A stretch of 10,770 bases of DNA from Nocardioidaceae bacterium (GTDB taxonomy: Bacteria > Actinomycetota > Actinomycetes > Propionibacteriales > Nocardioidaceae). Made by a program: the position numbers and the translations under genes. Below are positions 1 through 6,438 of this stretch, in pieces (the first letter of the stretch is position 1; the number at the start of each line of letters is the position of its first letter). The stretch is taken from positions 1 to 10,770 of the forward strand of contig JACCSH010000223.1 of the NCBI GenBank assembly GCA_013813125.1, in the 5' to 3' direction. The notes beneath the pieces are model-generated. The model was given only the letters and a program-made list of their open reading frames with translations. It searched no databases and was not told the origin of the DNA.

Positions 1-459
1 GAGGGGTACCTCGCAGCACTCCAGGCCCGCAAGGTCGCTGCCTTGCCGGGCATCCGGGTCGATGGCTGGGAGCGACAGGTTGGCGCACAGGCCGTCGAGA
101 CGCTGCTCGAGGAATGTCCACGCGGCGACGACCGGCCAGACGCGATCTTTGCCTTCAACGACACCCTTGCGCTCGGTGCGTTGCGAGCTTTGCTGCACCA
201 CGGCGTCCGGGTGCCGTCGGAGATTGCGGTCGTGAGCATCGACGACATCAACGAGGCCGCGTACGCCACTCCCTCACTGACCTCGATCGCGCCCGACCTC
301 GATAGCATTGCCGAGGAGGCGCTTACTCTCCTCGACAACCAGATAGAGCACAGATCCAGCGGCCAGCCTCCGCGCCAGGTCTGGGTGCCTTTCACGCTGG
401 CCGTACGCGAGTCGACCGGCCAATCCGGGCAAGGACGACCGCTCGCCGTCACCCCTTGA
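1..459 (+). CDS. LacI-family transcriptional repressor, C-terminal part (5' end outside window)
   Basis: The frame is open from the first base, so the gene begins upstream; about 152 residues are visible. They match the C-terminal half of the periplasmic-binding-like effector domain of LacI/GalR repressors. A 'DAIFAFNDTLALGALRAL' segment is followed by 'VPSEIAVVSIDDINEA' and then 'TPSLTSI', the usual order in this family. The tail 'FTLAVRESTG' resembles the normal end of such proteins. The helix-turn-helix that would identify its operator is not in the window. The gene is convergent with the decayed ABC transporter and overlaps the 3' end of the second permease by 11 bp. It is therefore probably the transporter's own repressor, acting at the LacI-type operator at 2491-2506. 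The ligand is unknown; a sugar or polyol is inferred from the neighbours. Confidence 0.9.
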   Translation, partial: EGYLAALQARKVAALPGIRVDGWERQVGAQAVETLLEECPRGDDRPDAIFAFNDTLALGALRALLHHGVRVPSEIAVVSIDDINEAAYATPSLTSIAPDLDSIAEEALTLLDNQIEHRSSGQPPRQVWVPFTLAVRESTGQSGQGRPLAVTP

Positions 460-1345
460 GGCCAGTACCGACGATGCCCTCGACAACGTGCCGCTGAAAG
501 AACAAGAAGAGCAGCACCAAAGGCAGTGCTCCCAGGATGGAGCCAGCCATCACGTCGGCGTAGCGGGCCGTGTAGGAGCCGCTGGCTGTCGCGACGCCAA
601 CGGGCACGGTCATGATGTCGGGGTTGGTCAAGGCGATGAGTGGCCATAGCAGGTCGTTCCAGGTGACGACCATGGTGAAGATCGCCACGGCCGACACAGC
701 CGGTCGGGCCAGCGGCATGATGATCCGGCTGTAGATCGTCCAAAAGCTGGCCCAATCGAGTCGAGCCGACTCTTCGAGCTCCTTCGGCAGTCCGTCGAAG
801 AACTGCTTGAAGACAAAGACTGCGACCACCGAGGGCAACGCCGGCAAGATGACCGACCAGTACGTGTTGAGCAGCCCCAGCGAACCGAACTCGCGAAACC
901 ACGGAACGACAAGGACTTGGGACGGGATCAGCAAGCCGCCCAGAACCAGTGCCAAGACGGCACCACGGCCACGGAATCGCAGCCGTGACAAGGCATAGGC
1001 GGCGAGGCTTGTGACGAAGACCGTCAAGATCACCGACATGATCGAGATGAAGGCACTGGCGACATACCAGGTCGTGGTGTCGCCCTACGCGATCACATCC
1101 CGGTAGGACTGGAAGGTCCAGCTGGTGTCCGACAGGACCTCGGCCGCCCCGAGGGCGGTGACGCCGTTGTTCTTGAGTGACGTGTCGACCGCCCAGAGGG
1201 TAGGAGCCAGCCATGCCGCGGCGAAGATGAGCAACACGCCGAGGCAGATGAGGTCGAAGACTCGGTCACTGCCAGGTGCCTTGCGCTCCTGAGTCGGCAG
1301 GCCGTGATCGACGGCCTGCGCTGATGCTGTCGTGGCGGTGCTCAT
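449..1345 (-). pseudogene. Sugar/polyol ABC transporter permease (MalG type), interrupted by an in-frame TAG
   Basis: This would be the second inner-membrane permease of a carbohydrate ABC importer (CUT1 class). From the ATG at 1345 the frame encodes about 86 residues with a first membrane segment (ICLGVLLIFAAAWLAPTLWA) and ends 'SYRDVIA' at a TAG (1085-1087). The same frame continues directly with 'GDTTTWYVASAFISI', further membrane segments and the EAA-loop region to a TGA at 449-451. Read through the stop, the length of about 298 residues is normal for the family. A single C-to-T change (CAG to TAG) would explain the stop. In the EAA loop the usual 'DGAS' is 'DWAS' (codon 752-754), replacing a highly conserved glycine needed for contact with the ATPase. 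The start overlaps the stop of the upstream permease remnant as ATGA, showing former translational coupling. The gene is most likely inactive. A restart at the ATG at 1039 would lack the first membrane segment. Confidence 0.88.
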
Positions 1346-1702
1346 GCGTTCCCTCTCGTGGTCTGGCGGCGGGTCAGGACTATCCACAGGGCCGAGACCG
1401 CGAAGACGAGGAGGAAGAAGATCGTCGACGCCGCTGCAGCCGCTCCCACGCGGTAGTCGGTAAAGCCGGTGTTGTAGACGTATTGGAGAACAGACATGGT
1501 GGATGTCCCCGGACCACCGCCCGTCATGATGAACATCTGGTCGAACACCTTCAACGACGCCACGATCTGCAGCACCACCACGAGAATCGTCGTGCTCCGA
1601 AGCTGCGGCAGCACAATGTATCTGACTGTTGCAGGGTGCTGGCCCCGTCGAGCGCGGCTGACTCGTAGTGCTCGGGGGGATCTCTTGCAACCTGGCGAGG
1701 TA
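1342..1702 (-). pseudogene. Sugar/polyol ABC transporter permease (MalF type), C-terminal remnant, frameshifted
   Basis: Only about 120 of the usual ~300 residues remain. The segments, in order, are 'YLARLQEIPP' (1702 to about 1680), 'EHYESAALDGASTLQQ' (from 1673) and 'RYIVLPQLRSTTILVVV' (from about 1623), followed by 'FDQMFIMTGGGPGTST' and a last membrane segment. Together they are the EAA loop and C-terminus of a MalF-type permease, but they lie in three different frames. The first break sits in a run of six C (plus-strand G 1674-1679) where seven would keep the frame. The second is at 'CAGTCAGATAC' (near 1623), where CAG-TTC-AGA would be expected. The N-terminal ~190 residues are absent: sequence upstream of 1703 belongs to the binding-protein gene. 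The 3' end overlaps the next permease gene by 4 bp (ATGA). No functional product is expected. Confidence 0.87.
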
Positions 1703-2417
1703 GCGTCGCTGACGAATGTCGGACCTTCTTCTGCGTGTACAGAGAGTTGAACGCGCGCCAGTTCATCCCCGGGTCATTGATGACCGCCCAGCCTGCTCCG
1801 TGGTCAGCCCCCGCCCTTTGGCCGGCTTCGAGCGCCGCGGTGAAGGCCTCTTCCCCTTGCAGCGGCTTGAGAACGCCTTGGTCGTCGAGCAGCCCCGCCT
1901 TTTCGCAAATGTCGGTGTTGTAGAAGAGCACGATGGGGCCGATGTCGTAGGGCAGGCAATACGCCTCGCCGCCGACGAGCGCGGTCGTCCAGGCAGGTTC
2001 CGAAAAGTCTTCGGCAGCAAGCCCACCAGCAGCGAGCGTCGCGTCGTCGATCTTCTCCACCAGACCGGCCCGCTGCAGAGATGGCAGGCGCGTGACATGC
2101 GCTACGGCAATGTCAGGTGGGCGTTCCCCGAGCGTTTCCAGCGACAGCTTTGTGTAGTAGGGGTTTCCCCATGCGAAGGTGATGGCCTCGAGCGACGAGG
2201 CACCGTGCTCGGAGCGGTACTTGTCGTACATCACCGCGGCCCGATCGCCGTCGCCACCAGCCCACAGGTTCCAGAAGGTCGTGGTCCCCACTGGGGGTTT
2301 GCTGGCCAGCACTCTCGACGACAAGGATGAGCATCCGGAGAACAATCCTGTCGCACCAGCTGCCGCGGTGAGCCCGAGGAACCCTCGCCGTGTCAAAGAT
2401 GGGTATCGAGAAGGCAT
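1703..2417 (-). pseudogene. Sugar/polyol ABC transporter substrate-binding lipoprotein, N-terminal half only
   Basis: The ATG at 2417 is chosen because GGAG lies 6 nt upstream and a canonical signal follows: twin arginine 'RRGFLG' at residues 10-15, a hydrophobic stretch, and the lipobox 'LFSGC' with Cys29, indicating a Tat-exported lipoprotein. The mature part 'TTFWNLWAGGDGDRAAVM' and the later 'PYDIGPIVLFYNTDICEKAG' are typical of CUT1 (family 1) carbohydrate-binding proteins. Recognisable similarity stops after 'NWRAFNSLYTQ' at about residue 229, whereas the family is normally 400-450 residues. Shifting by one base at about 1733 gives 'AEEGPTFVSD', which looks like a continuation, so a further 1-bp loss is possible there. 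At about 1703-1710 the sequence passes straight into the EAA loop of the permease. Half of this gene and more than half of the next have been deleted. The ligand cannot be deduced; a polyol is inferred from the neighbours. Confidence 0.87.
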
Positions 2418-2490
2418 GTAGTGCTCCGTCCCAGCCGCTCCAGTTCGCGGGTTTGCGGATCTCCAAGCCGGCGTCACTGAGTTACAGCGA

Positions 2491-2506
2491 TTTGCATCGT
2501 TGCAAA
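2491..2506. promoter_or_regulatory. LacI-type operator
   Basis: TTTGCATCGTTGCAAA is a 16-bp inverted repeat with one mismatched pair and a central CG, the classic form of LacI/GalR-family operators. It lies 74-89 bp upstream of the binding-protein start, where an operator for the transporter operon is expected. A LacI-type gene lies at the other end of that operon. Another small palindrome, CCTGCGGCAGG (2511-2521), lies just upstream. I could not define a convincing -35/-10 pair around it. Confidence 0.75.
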
Positions 2507-2536
2507 GAGCCCTGCGGCAGGCGTTTTTTCCGGTGA

Positions 2537-2550
2537 GGGGTCAAGACCCC
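2537..2550 (-). terminator. Possible stem-loop downstream of xylB
   Basis: GGGGTCAAGACCCC is a perfect inverted repeat about 40 bp beyond the xylB stop codon and upstream of the transporter operator. It could be a terminator between xylB and the transporter operon. It has no U-rich tail in the xylB direction and the loop is short, so the call is weak. Confidence 0.3.
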
Positions 2551-2590
2551 GTTGACGAATTCTCAGACGCGTGATCTTGGGAGCGGCAAG

Positions 2591-4057
2591 CTATGCGTTC
2601 GAGCCGGACACCGGGCGGTCAAGGTCGTCCCAGGCCGCTGTACGCCGATATCTGTCGAGCAGTTCGTCGCCATGGGTGCCAGCCCTCGGCTCGGCGCCGA
2701 TTCTGGCGACCGGGGCCCAATCGGACGCGATCTCGGTGACCTTGGCCCCGCGCAGCACTGCCGCGGCCTGGACGGCGGCGCCTGCGGCGGCCGTCTCGTC
2801 GAGATCCACCGTGTGCACCGGTCGACCAGCGAGGTCGGCCATCAATTGACGGTAGGCCGCGGAGCGAGCACCGCCACCCGTCAGGAACAGCCGACCACCA
2901 GTATTCACGCCCAGACCGGTGAGGACGTCAAGCCCCGCAAGCAGTCCAGCGACAACCCCTTCGTACGCGGCTCGCGCGATGTCCTCGCGGCTGACATCGC
3001 TGCGTATGCCGGCCAAGACCCCAGCGGCTCCGGGCCGGTTTGGAACACGCTCCCCGTCCAGATAAGGCACGAGAACCGGCCGGTCCGGCCGTGCGGGGGC
3101 CTCGAGAGCCAGGGCGGTGAGCCCCTCGTGGTCTACGCCGAGCAGCCGAGCGAAGGCGTCGGTCACCTTGGCGGCATTCAACGTACAAACCAAAGGAAGG
3201 TATCCACCCGAGGCGTCGGCGTTGCCGTTCACCGCCCCCGTGACGTCGGCCGTCGAGGTCGTGTGCCGAGCGTAAACGGTCCCAGAAGTCCCCAGCGAAA
3301 CCACCACATCGCCGGGCTGAATACCCAGACCCAGTGCGGCGGCCATGTTGTCCCCGGTGCCGGGGCCGACGACGACACCGCGTGGCAACCCGAGCTCGTC
3401 CATGGCTGTCTGGCCGACAGGGCCCACCACTTGCTCGGGCCCGAGGATGCGGGGCAGCTTGCTGAGCCAGTCGGTGTCGTCTTCGACGAGCGCCAACAAG
3501 TCCGGTCGCCAAGCCGACTCTGCCGGAGAGAAGTAGCCGGTCCCGGACGCATCGCCTCGGTCGGTGACCTTTTCCCCGGTCAGCCGAAACGTCAACCAGT
3601 TGCCGGGCATGAGGATCGTGGCGAGCCGGCGGAAGTGCTCGGGTTCTCGTCGCTTGAGCCAGAGCAACTTGCTGATGGTGAACGCACCGACCGGAACGCT
3701 GCCAGCCCGATGAGCCCACGCAGCCGGGCCTAGTCGCTCGACCAACTCCTGCGCCTCCGGGGAGGAGGTCGTGTCGTTCCACAGCTTGGCCGGTCGGATC
3801 ACCGTTTCTGCTGCGTCTAGAGGAACCAGTCCATGACACTGGGCGTCGACGCTGATAGCAGCGACGTCCGCGGTGCCCTCCATCGACAGCGCCGCCGCCA
3901 GTGCATCCCACCAGGCCTGGGGCGCCTGTTCACTGATCGGCGGCGTGGTCTGGGGATGTGGGGCTCGCCCATTACCGACGAGCCGACCGTCGTCGGCGTC
4001 GCGCAGGACCACCGTGACGGATTGTGTCGAGGAGTCAACGCCAGCGACGAGGGGCAT
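2591..4057 (-). CDS. xylB: Xylulokinase (FGGY carbohydrate kinase)
   Basis: Phosphorylates D-xylulose with ATP to D-xylulose 5-phosphate in the cytoplasm, feeding the pentose phosphate pathway. The 488 residues match the usual length. The N-terminus has the phosphate-binding 'GVDSSTQS' (Asp8). 'DAQCHGLVPLD' and 'AKLWNDTTS' are typical of xylulokinases. The catalytic base is Asp236 in 'GPGTGDNMAAALGLG', at nearly the position of the E. coli enzyme's Asp233. The C-terminal ATP-binding part contains 'LFLTGGGARSAAYRQL'. The ATG at 4057 is preferred over the adjacent TTG at 4060 because GAGGAGG ends 6 nt before it. No frame damage is visible. The gene is divergent from the SorC-type regulator and upstream of the decayed transporter, and the two polyol dehydrogenases of the cluster would supply its substrate. 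Another ketose or polyol kinase of the FGGY family is a less likely alternative. Confidence 0.93.
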   Translation of the reverse strand: MPLVAGVDSSTQSVTVVLRDADDGRLVGNGRAPHPQTTPPISEQAPQAWWDALAAALSMEGTADVAAISVDAQCHGLVPLDAAETVIRPAKLWNDTTSSPEAQELVERLGPAAWAHRAGSVPVGAFTISKLLWLKRREPEHFRRLATILMPGNWLTFRLTGEKVTDRGDASGTGYFSPAESAWRPDLLALVEDDTDWLSKLPRILGPEQVVGPVGQTAMDELGLPRGVVVGPGTGDNMAAALGLGIQPGDVVVSLGTSGTVYARHTTSTADVTGAVNGNADASGGYLPLVCTLNAAKVTDAFARLLGVDHEGLTALALEAPARPDRPVLVPYLDGERVPNRPGAAGVLAGIRSDVSREDIARAAYEGVVAGLLAGLDVLTGLGVNTGGRLFLTGGGARSAAYRQLMADLAGRPVHTVDLDETAAAGAAVQAAAVLRGAKVTEIASDWAPVARIGAEPRAGTHGDELLDRYRRTAAWDDLDRPVSGSNA

Positions 4058-4125
4058 CAAGTTCCTCCTCTGCCCGCCAAGCTCACCTGGCCGCGGAGTG
4101 TTTCGGGATATGGGCTAGCTCGTCT

Positions 4126-4138
4126 GAAGGCCGCCTTC
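4126..4138. repeat. 13-bp inverted repeat in the xylB leader
   Basis: GAAGGCCGCCTTC has perfect 6-bp arms around one base. It falls about 20-30 bp downstream of the predicted xylB start point, within the ~100-nt leader. It could be an operator half of the divergent control region, for instance for the SorC-type regulator, or a chance palindrome. Confidence 0.4.
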
Positions 4139-4162
4139 TTACCTGAGCGAGCACTGGAGCAG

Positions 4163-4191
4163 ATTCAACGCATGTCCTGAAGTCGTGTCAA
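4163..4191 (-). promoter_or_regulatory. Predicted sigma-70-type promoter of xylB
   Basis: On the minus strand a perfect TTGACA (-35, 4191-4186) is followed after exactly 17 bp by TTGAAT (-10, 4168-4163; four of six consensus bases). This predicts a start point near 4156 and a leader of about 100 nt before xylB. The perfect -35 and ideal spacing make it the best promoter in the window. Confidence 0.65.
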
Positions 4192-4214
4192 GACCTGAGA
4201 GCGTCGACGAGGCC

Positions 4215-4243
4215 TTGCGCCCAGTCGAGCGTTGCGGTACTCA
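4215..4243 (+). promoter_or_regulatory. Weak promoter candidate for the SorC-type regulator (leaderless transcript)
   Basis: TTGCGC (4215-4220), a 17-bp gap and TACTCA (4238-4243) lie just upstream of the ATG at 4252. The predicted start point falls on or next to the ATG. There is no Shine-Dalgarno sequence in front of that ATG, which fits leaderless translation, common in actinobacteria. The -10 is a poor match. Confidence 0.35.
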
Positions 4244-4251
4244 TGTGACGT

Positions 4252-5286
4252 ATGTCGCCCTCGCCACCCGACCCACGCACGCCGTGGTCGGGACCGGCTG
4301 ACGTCATCCGTGCCGCGGCCATCGCTCGGCTCTACTACCTCGGTGGCCGGTCGAAGTCAGACATTGCCGCGGAGTTCGGGCTTTCCCGCTTCAAGGTCGC
4401 ACGGGTTCTCGACGATGCGCTCGCGACAGGGATTGTCAAGATTCAGATCGATCTGCCGGGTGAGTTCGATGCGCGACTTTCGGACGAACTCAGGGCGACT
4501 CTGGGTCTCAGGCACGCCATCGTGGTGGAGATTCCCGAGAACGACGACGGGGCCCGCCGACTGCGACTGGGTCGGGCTGCCGCCGATCTGCTGGAGGAGG
4601 TCCTCTTACCTGGCGAGACCCTGGGCATCGCCTGGGGGCGAACGCTGAGCGCCATGAGCTCCCAGCTGAAAAGGTTGGCACCCTGCACCGTGGTGCAACT
4701 GGCCGGTGTCATTTCCGCCTCGGACAATATGGAAAGTGGCGTTGAGCTAGTGCGTCGGGTAGCGGCCGTATCCGGCGGCCAGGCCTGCCGGATCTACGCC
4801 CCCCTCCTGGTCTCGGACAGCGCGACCGCTGAGATGCTCCGGCGTCAGCCGCAGGTGGCCGACACGCTCCGCCGACACGATCAGCTCACCACCGCAGTCA
4901 TCGCGATTGGCTCGTGGACACCCCCCGACTCCACGGTGTACGACGTGTTGACGAACGCAGATCGCCAAGTCCTTCTGGGCGTCGGGGTCGAAGCCGAGCT
5001 CTCTGCGATCTTCCTAGGAAATGATGGCCAGATACTCGACACCGACCTCAACCGCCGTCTCATCGCCATCACGGGTGAACAGCTCAAGAAGGTACCCCAT
5101 GTGATCGCGGTGGCCGGTGGCCATTCCAAGCACGAGGCGATTCAAGCGACGCTCCGCGCGGGCTTCGTCGACTCTCTCGTGACCGACAGCGAAACCGCGC
5201 GCTTCCTGCTCGGAGAGGCACGCTCGCTTGACGACGCGCCGCCGCCACGCAAGAATCCCATCCGAGAAGCCGAGGGGCTCAGATGA
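4252..5286 (+). CDS. SorC/DeoR-family sugar-responsive transcriptional regulator
   Basis: 344 residues. The N-terminal helix-turn-helix is at about residues 34-53 ('SKSDIAAEFGLSRFKVARVL'), preceded by the 'ARLYYLGG' helix usual in SorC-type proteins. From about residue 75 the protein has the SorC sugar-binding domain, which normally binds a phosphorylated sugar effector. The motif 'LGIAWGRTLSAM' and the final 'VIAVAGGHSKHEAIQATLRAGFVDSLVTD' are characteristic. No better start than ATG 4252 is visible, although no ribosome-binding site precedes it. It is divergent from xylB and is followed in the same direction by two polyol dehydrogenases, so it probably controls both arms in response to a ketose phosphate. 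Whether it activates or represses cannot be read from the sequence. Confidence 0.9.
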   Translation: MSPSPPDPRTPWSGPADVIRAAAIARLYYLGGRSKSDIAAEFGLSRFKVARVLDDALATGIVKIQIDLPGEFDARLSDELRATLGLRHAIVVEIPENDDGARRLRLGRAAADLLEEVLLPGETLGIAWGRTLSAMSSQLKRLAPCTVVQLAGVISASDNMESGVELVRRVAAVSGGQACRIYAPLLVSDSATAEMLRRQPQVADTLRRHDQLTTAVIAIGSWTPPDSTVYDVLTNADRQVLLGVGVEAELSAIFLGNDGQILDTDLNRRLIAITGEQLKKVPHVIAVAGGHSKHEAIQATLRAGFVDSLVTDSETARFLLGEARSLDDAPPPRKNPIREAEGLR

Positions 5287-5306
5287 GCATAGGTTGGGAG
5301 GCCGCC

Positions 5307-5390
5307 ATGGGGAGCAGCCGAAGGTCGTCGCCACGATTCGCCCCCGAGGACAAGCTCGTCCAGGGATCACCGGCGGGCGCTGCGAAGTGA
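5307..5390 (+). CDS. Possible 27-residue leader peptide coupled to the dehydrogenase
   Basis: A small ORF starts at ATG 5307 with a strong Shine-Dalgarno GGGAGG (5296-5301) five bases upstream, better than that of either neighbouring large gene. It encodes 27 residues rich in Ser, Arg, Pro and Ala. Its TGA (5388-5390) overlaps the candidate GTG start of the next gene as GTGA, the arrangement expected for translational coupling. It begins 20 bp after the regulator's stop. I recognise no homologue and no run of regulatory codons. It may be a chance ORF in a 100-bp gap. Confidence 0.35.
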   Translation: MGSSRRSSPRFAPEDKLVQGSPAGAAK

Positions 5391-6430
5391 CGGCGACCAG
5401 CATGCGAGTGAGCGTTCTCCGCGGTGTCGGCGAGGTCGCTGTCGAGGAGCGGCCCATCCCGCAGCCCGGCCGGGGCGAGGTGCTCGTGCGCATCGGCTCA
5501 GTCGGTGTGTGTGGCTCGGATGTGCACTACTACGAGCACGGACGGATCGGGCCCCATGTGGTCGACAGCCCGCTCATCTTAGGGCACGAAGCCGGTGGCG
5601 AGGTGGAAGCACTCGGCCTTGGAGTCACGTCGTTGGCGTCCGGACAGAGGGTGGCGGTCGAGCCGGGAGTCCCTTGCGGCAACTGTCCCCAATGTCTTGC
5701 CGGCCGCTACAACTTGTGCCCGGACATGCGCTTCTTCGCAACCCCGCCCTACGACGGGGCGTTCTGCGAGTTCGTGGTCATGCCCACGGCGTTCGTACAT
5801 GCGGTCCCAGACACGGTCAGCGACGACGCCGCGGGTCTGCTCGAACCGTTGTCGGTCGGCATCTGGGCGTGCCGGAGAGGTCAGGTGAGCGCAGGCTCGC
5901 GGGTGCTCATCACGGGCGCCGGGCCGATCGGACTCGTGGGTGTTCAGTCCGCGCTGGCTTTCGGCGCCACCGAGGTGTGGGTGAGTGATGTCAACCCGCA
6001 TCGACTGGAACTCGCGCGGCAGCTGGGTGCAATCGCGCTGGATGTGTCCAAGCGCCCCATCGCGGAGTGGGACGTCGAGCCGGATGTGCTCCTCGAGTGC
6101 TCTGGAAATGCGCAGGCGACGAGAGAGGCGATCCTCACGGTCGCCCGGGCGGGGCGCGTGGTCCTGATAGGGATGGGCAGCAACGAGCTGCCGCTGCCGC
6201 TGCCCTACGTGCAGAATCGAGAGCTCGTGTTGACGGGGGCCTTCCGGTACGCAAACACCTGGCCTACCGCCATCGCACTCGTCGCCTCGGGCCGCGTGGA
6301 CCTGGATGCTCTCGTAACCGGCCATTACGGGCTCGATGATGCCGAGAAGGCGCTGACGGCAGCGCGACGTGATCCGACGACGGTGAAAGTCATCGTCCGC
6401 CCGGGACTCGTACCCAGGCTTGACAGGTAA
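5387..6430 (+). CDS. Zinc-dependent medium-chain polyol dehydrogenase (sorbitol/xylitol dehydrogenase type)
   Basis: NAD-dependent oxidation of a polyol to a ketose, for example xylitol to D-xylulose or sorbitol to fructose. From the GTG at 5387 it is 347 residues, normal for the family. The catalytic zinc ligands are visible: Cys42 in 'GVCGSDVHYYEHG' and His67-Glu68 in 'LGHEAGG', with Glu152 in 'LLEPLSVG'. The structural zinc site has the four cysteines 97, 100, 103 and 111. The Rossmann fold has 'GAGPIG' (176-181), and Asp200 ends the second strand, favouring NAD over NADP. 'YYEHGRIG' is typical of sorbitol/xylitol dehydrogenases. The start is uncertain: GTG 5387 overlaps the stop of a small upstream ORF, and ATG 5402 is the alternative; neither has a strong ribosome-binding site. 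It is followed after only a few bases by the second dehydrogenase, implying an operon. Confidence 0.9.
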   Translation: MTATSMRVSVLRGVGEVAVEERPIPQPGRGEVLVRIGSVGVCGSDVHYYEHGRIGPHVVDSPLILGHEAGGEVEALGLGVTSLASGQRVAVEPGVPCGNCPQCLAGRYNLCPDMRFFATPPYDGAFCEFVVMPTAFVHAVPDTVSDDAAGLLEPLSVGIWACRRGQVSAGSRVLITGAGPIGLVGVQSALAFGATEVWVSDVNPHRLELARQLGAIALDVSKRPIAEWDVEPDVLLECSGNAQATREAILTVARAGRVVLIGMGSNELPLPLPYVQNRELVLTGAFRYANTWPTAIALVASGRVDLDALVTGHYGLDDAEKALTAARRDPTTVKVIVRPGLVPRLDR

Positions 6431-6438
6431 GGGTGCCT

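Noticed and set aside
1085..1087. TAG read as pyrrolysine or as programmed read-through
   Set aside because: The operon is already broken by a deletion and frameshifts, and no pyrrolysine machinery or read-through signal is visible; a simple nonsense mutation is enough.
1623..1680. Programmed ribosomal frameshifting in the permease remnant
   Set aside because: Two separate shifts plus a missing N-terminal half cannot yield a working permease, and I see no slippery site with a downstream structure conserved for this role.
1716..2330. 204-codon plus-strand frame opposite the binding-protein gene
   Set aside because: It lacks recognisable protein features and is explained as the complement of the binding-protein remnant.
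2552..3733. 393-codon open frame on the plus strand
   Set aside because: It lies antisense to xylB, whose full catalytic motifs, start signal and promoter are clear. The plus-strand product has no recognisable domains and is the usual shadow frame of high-GC genes.
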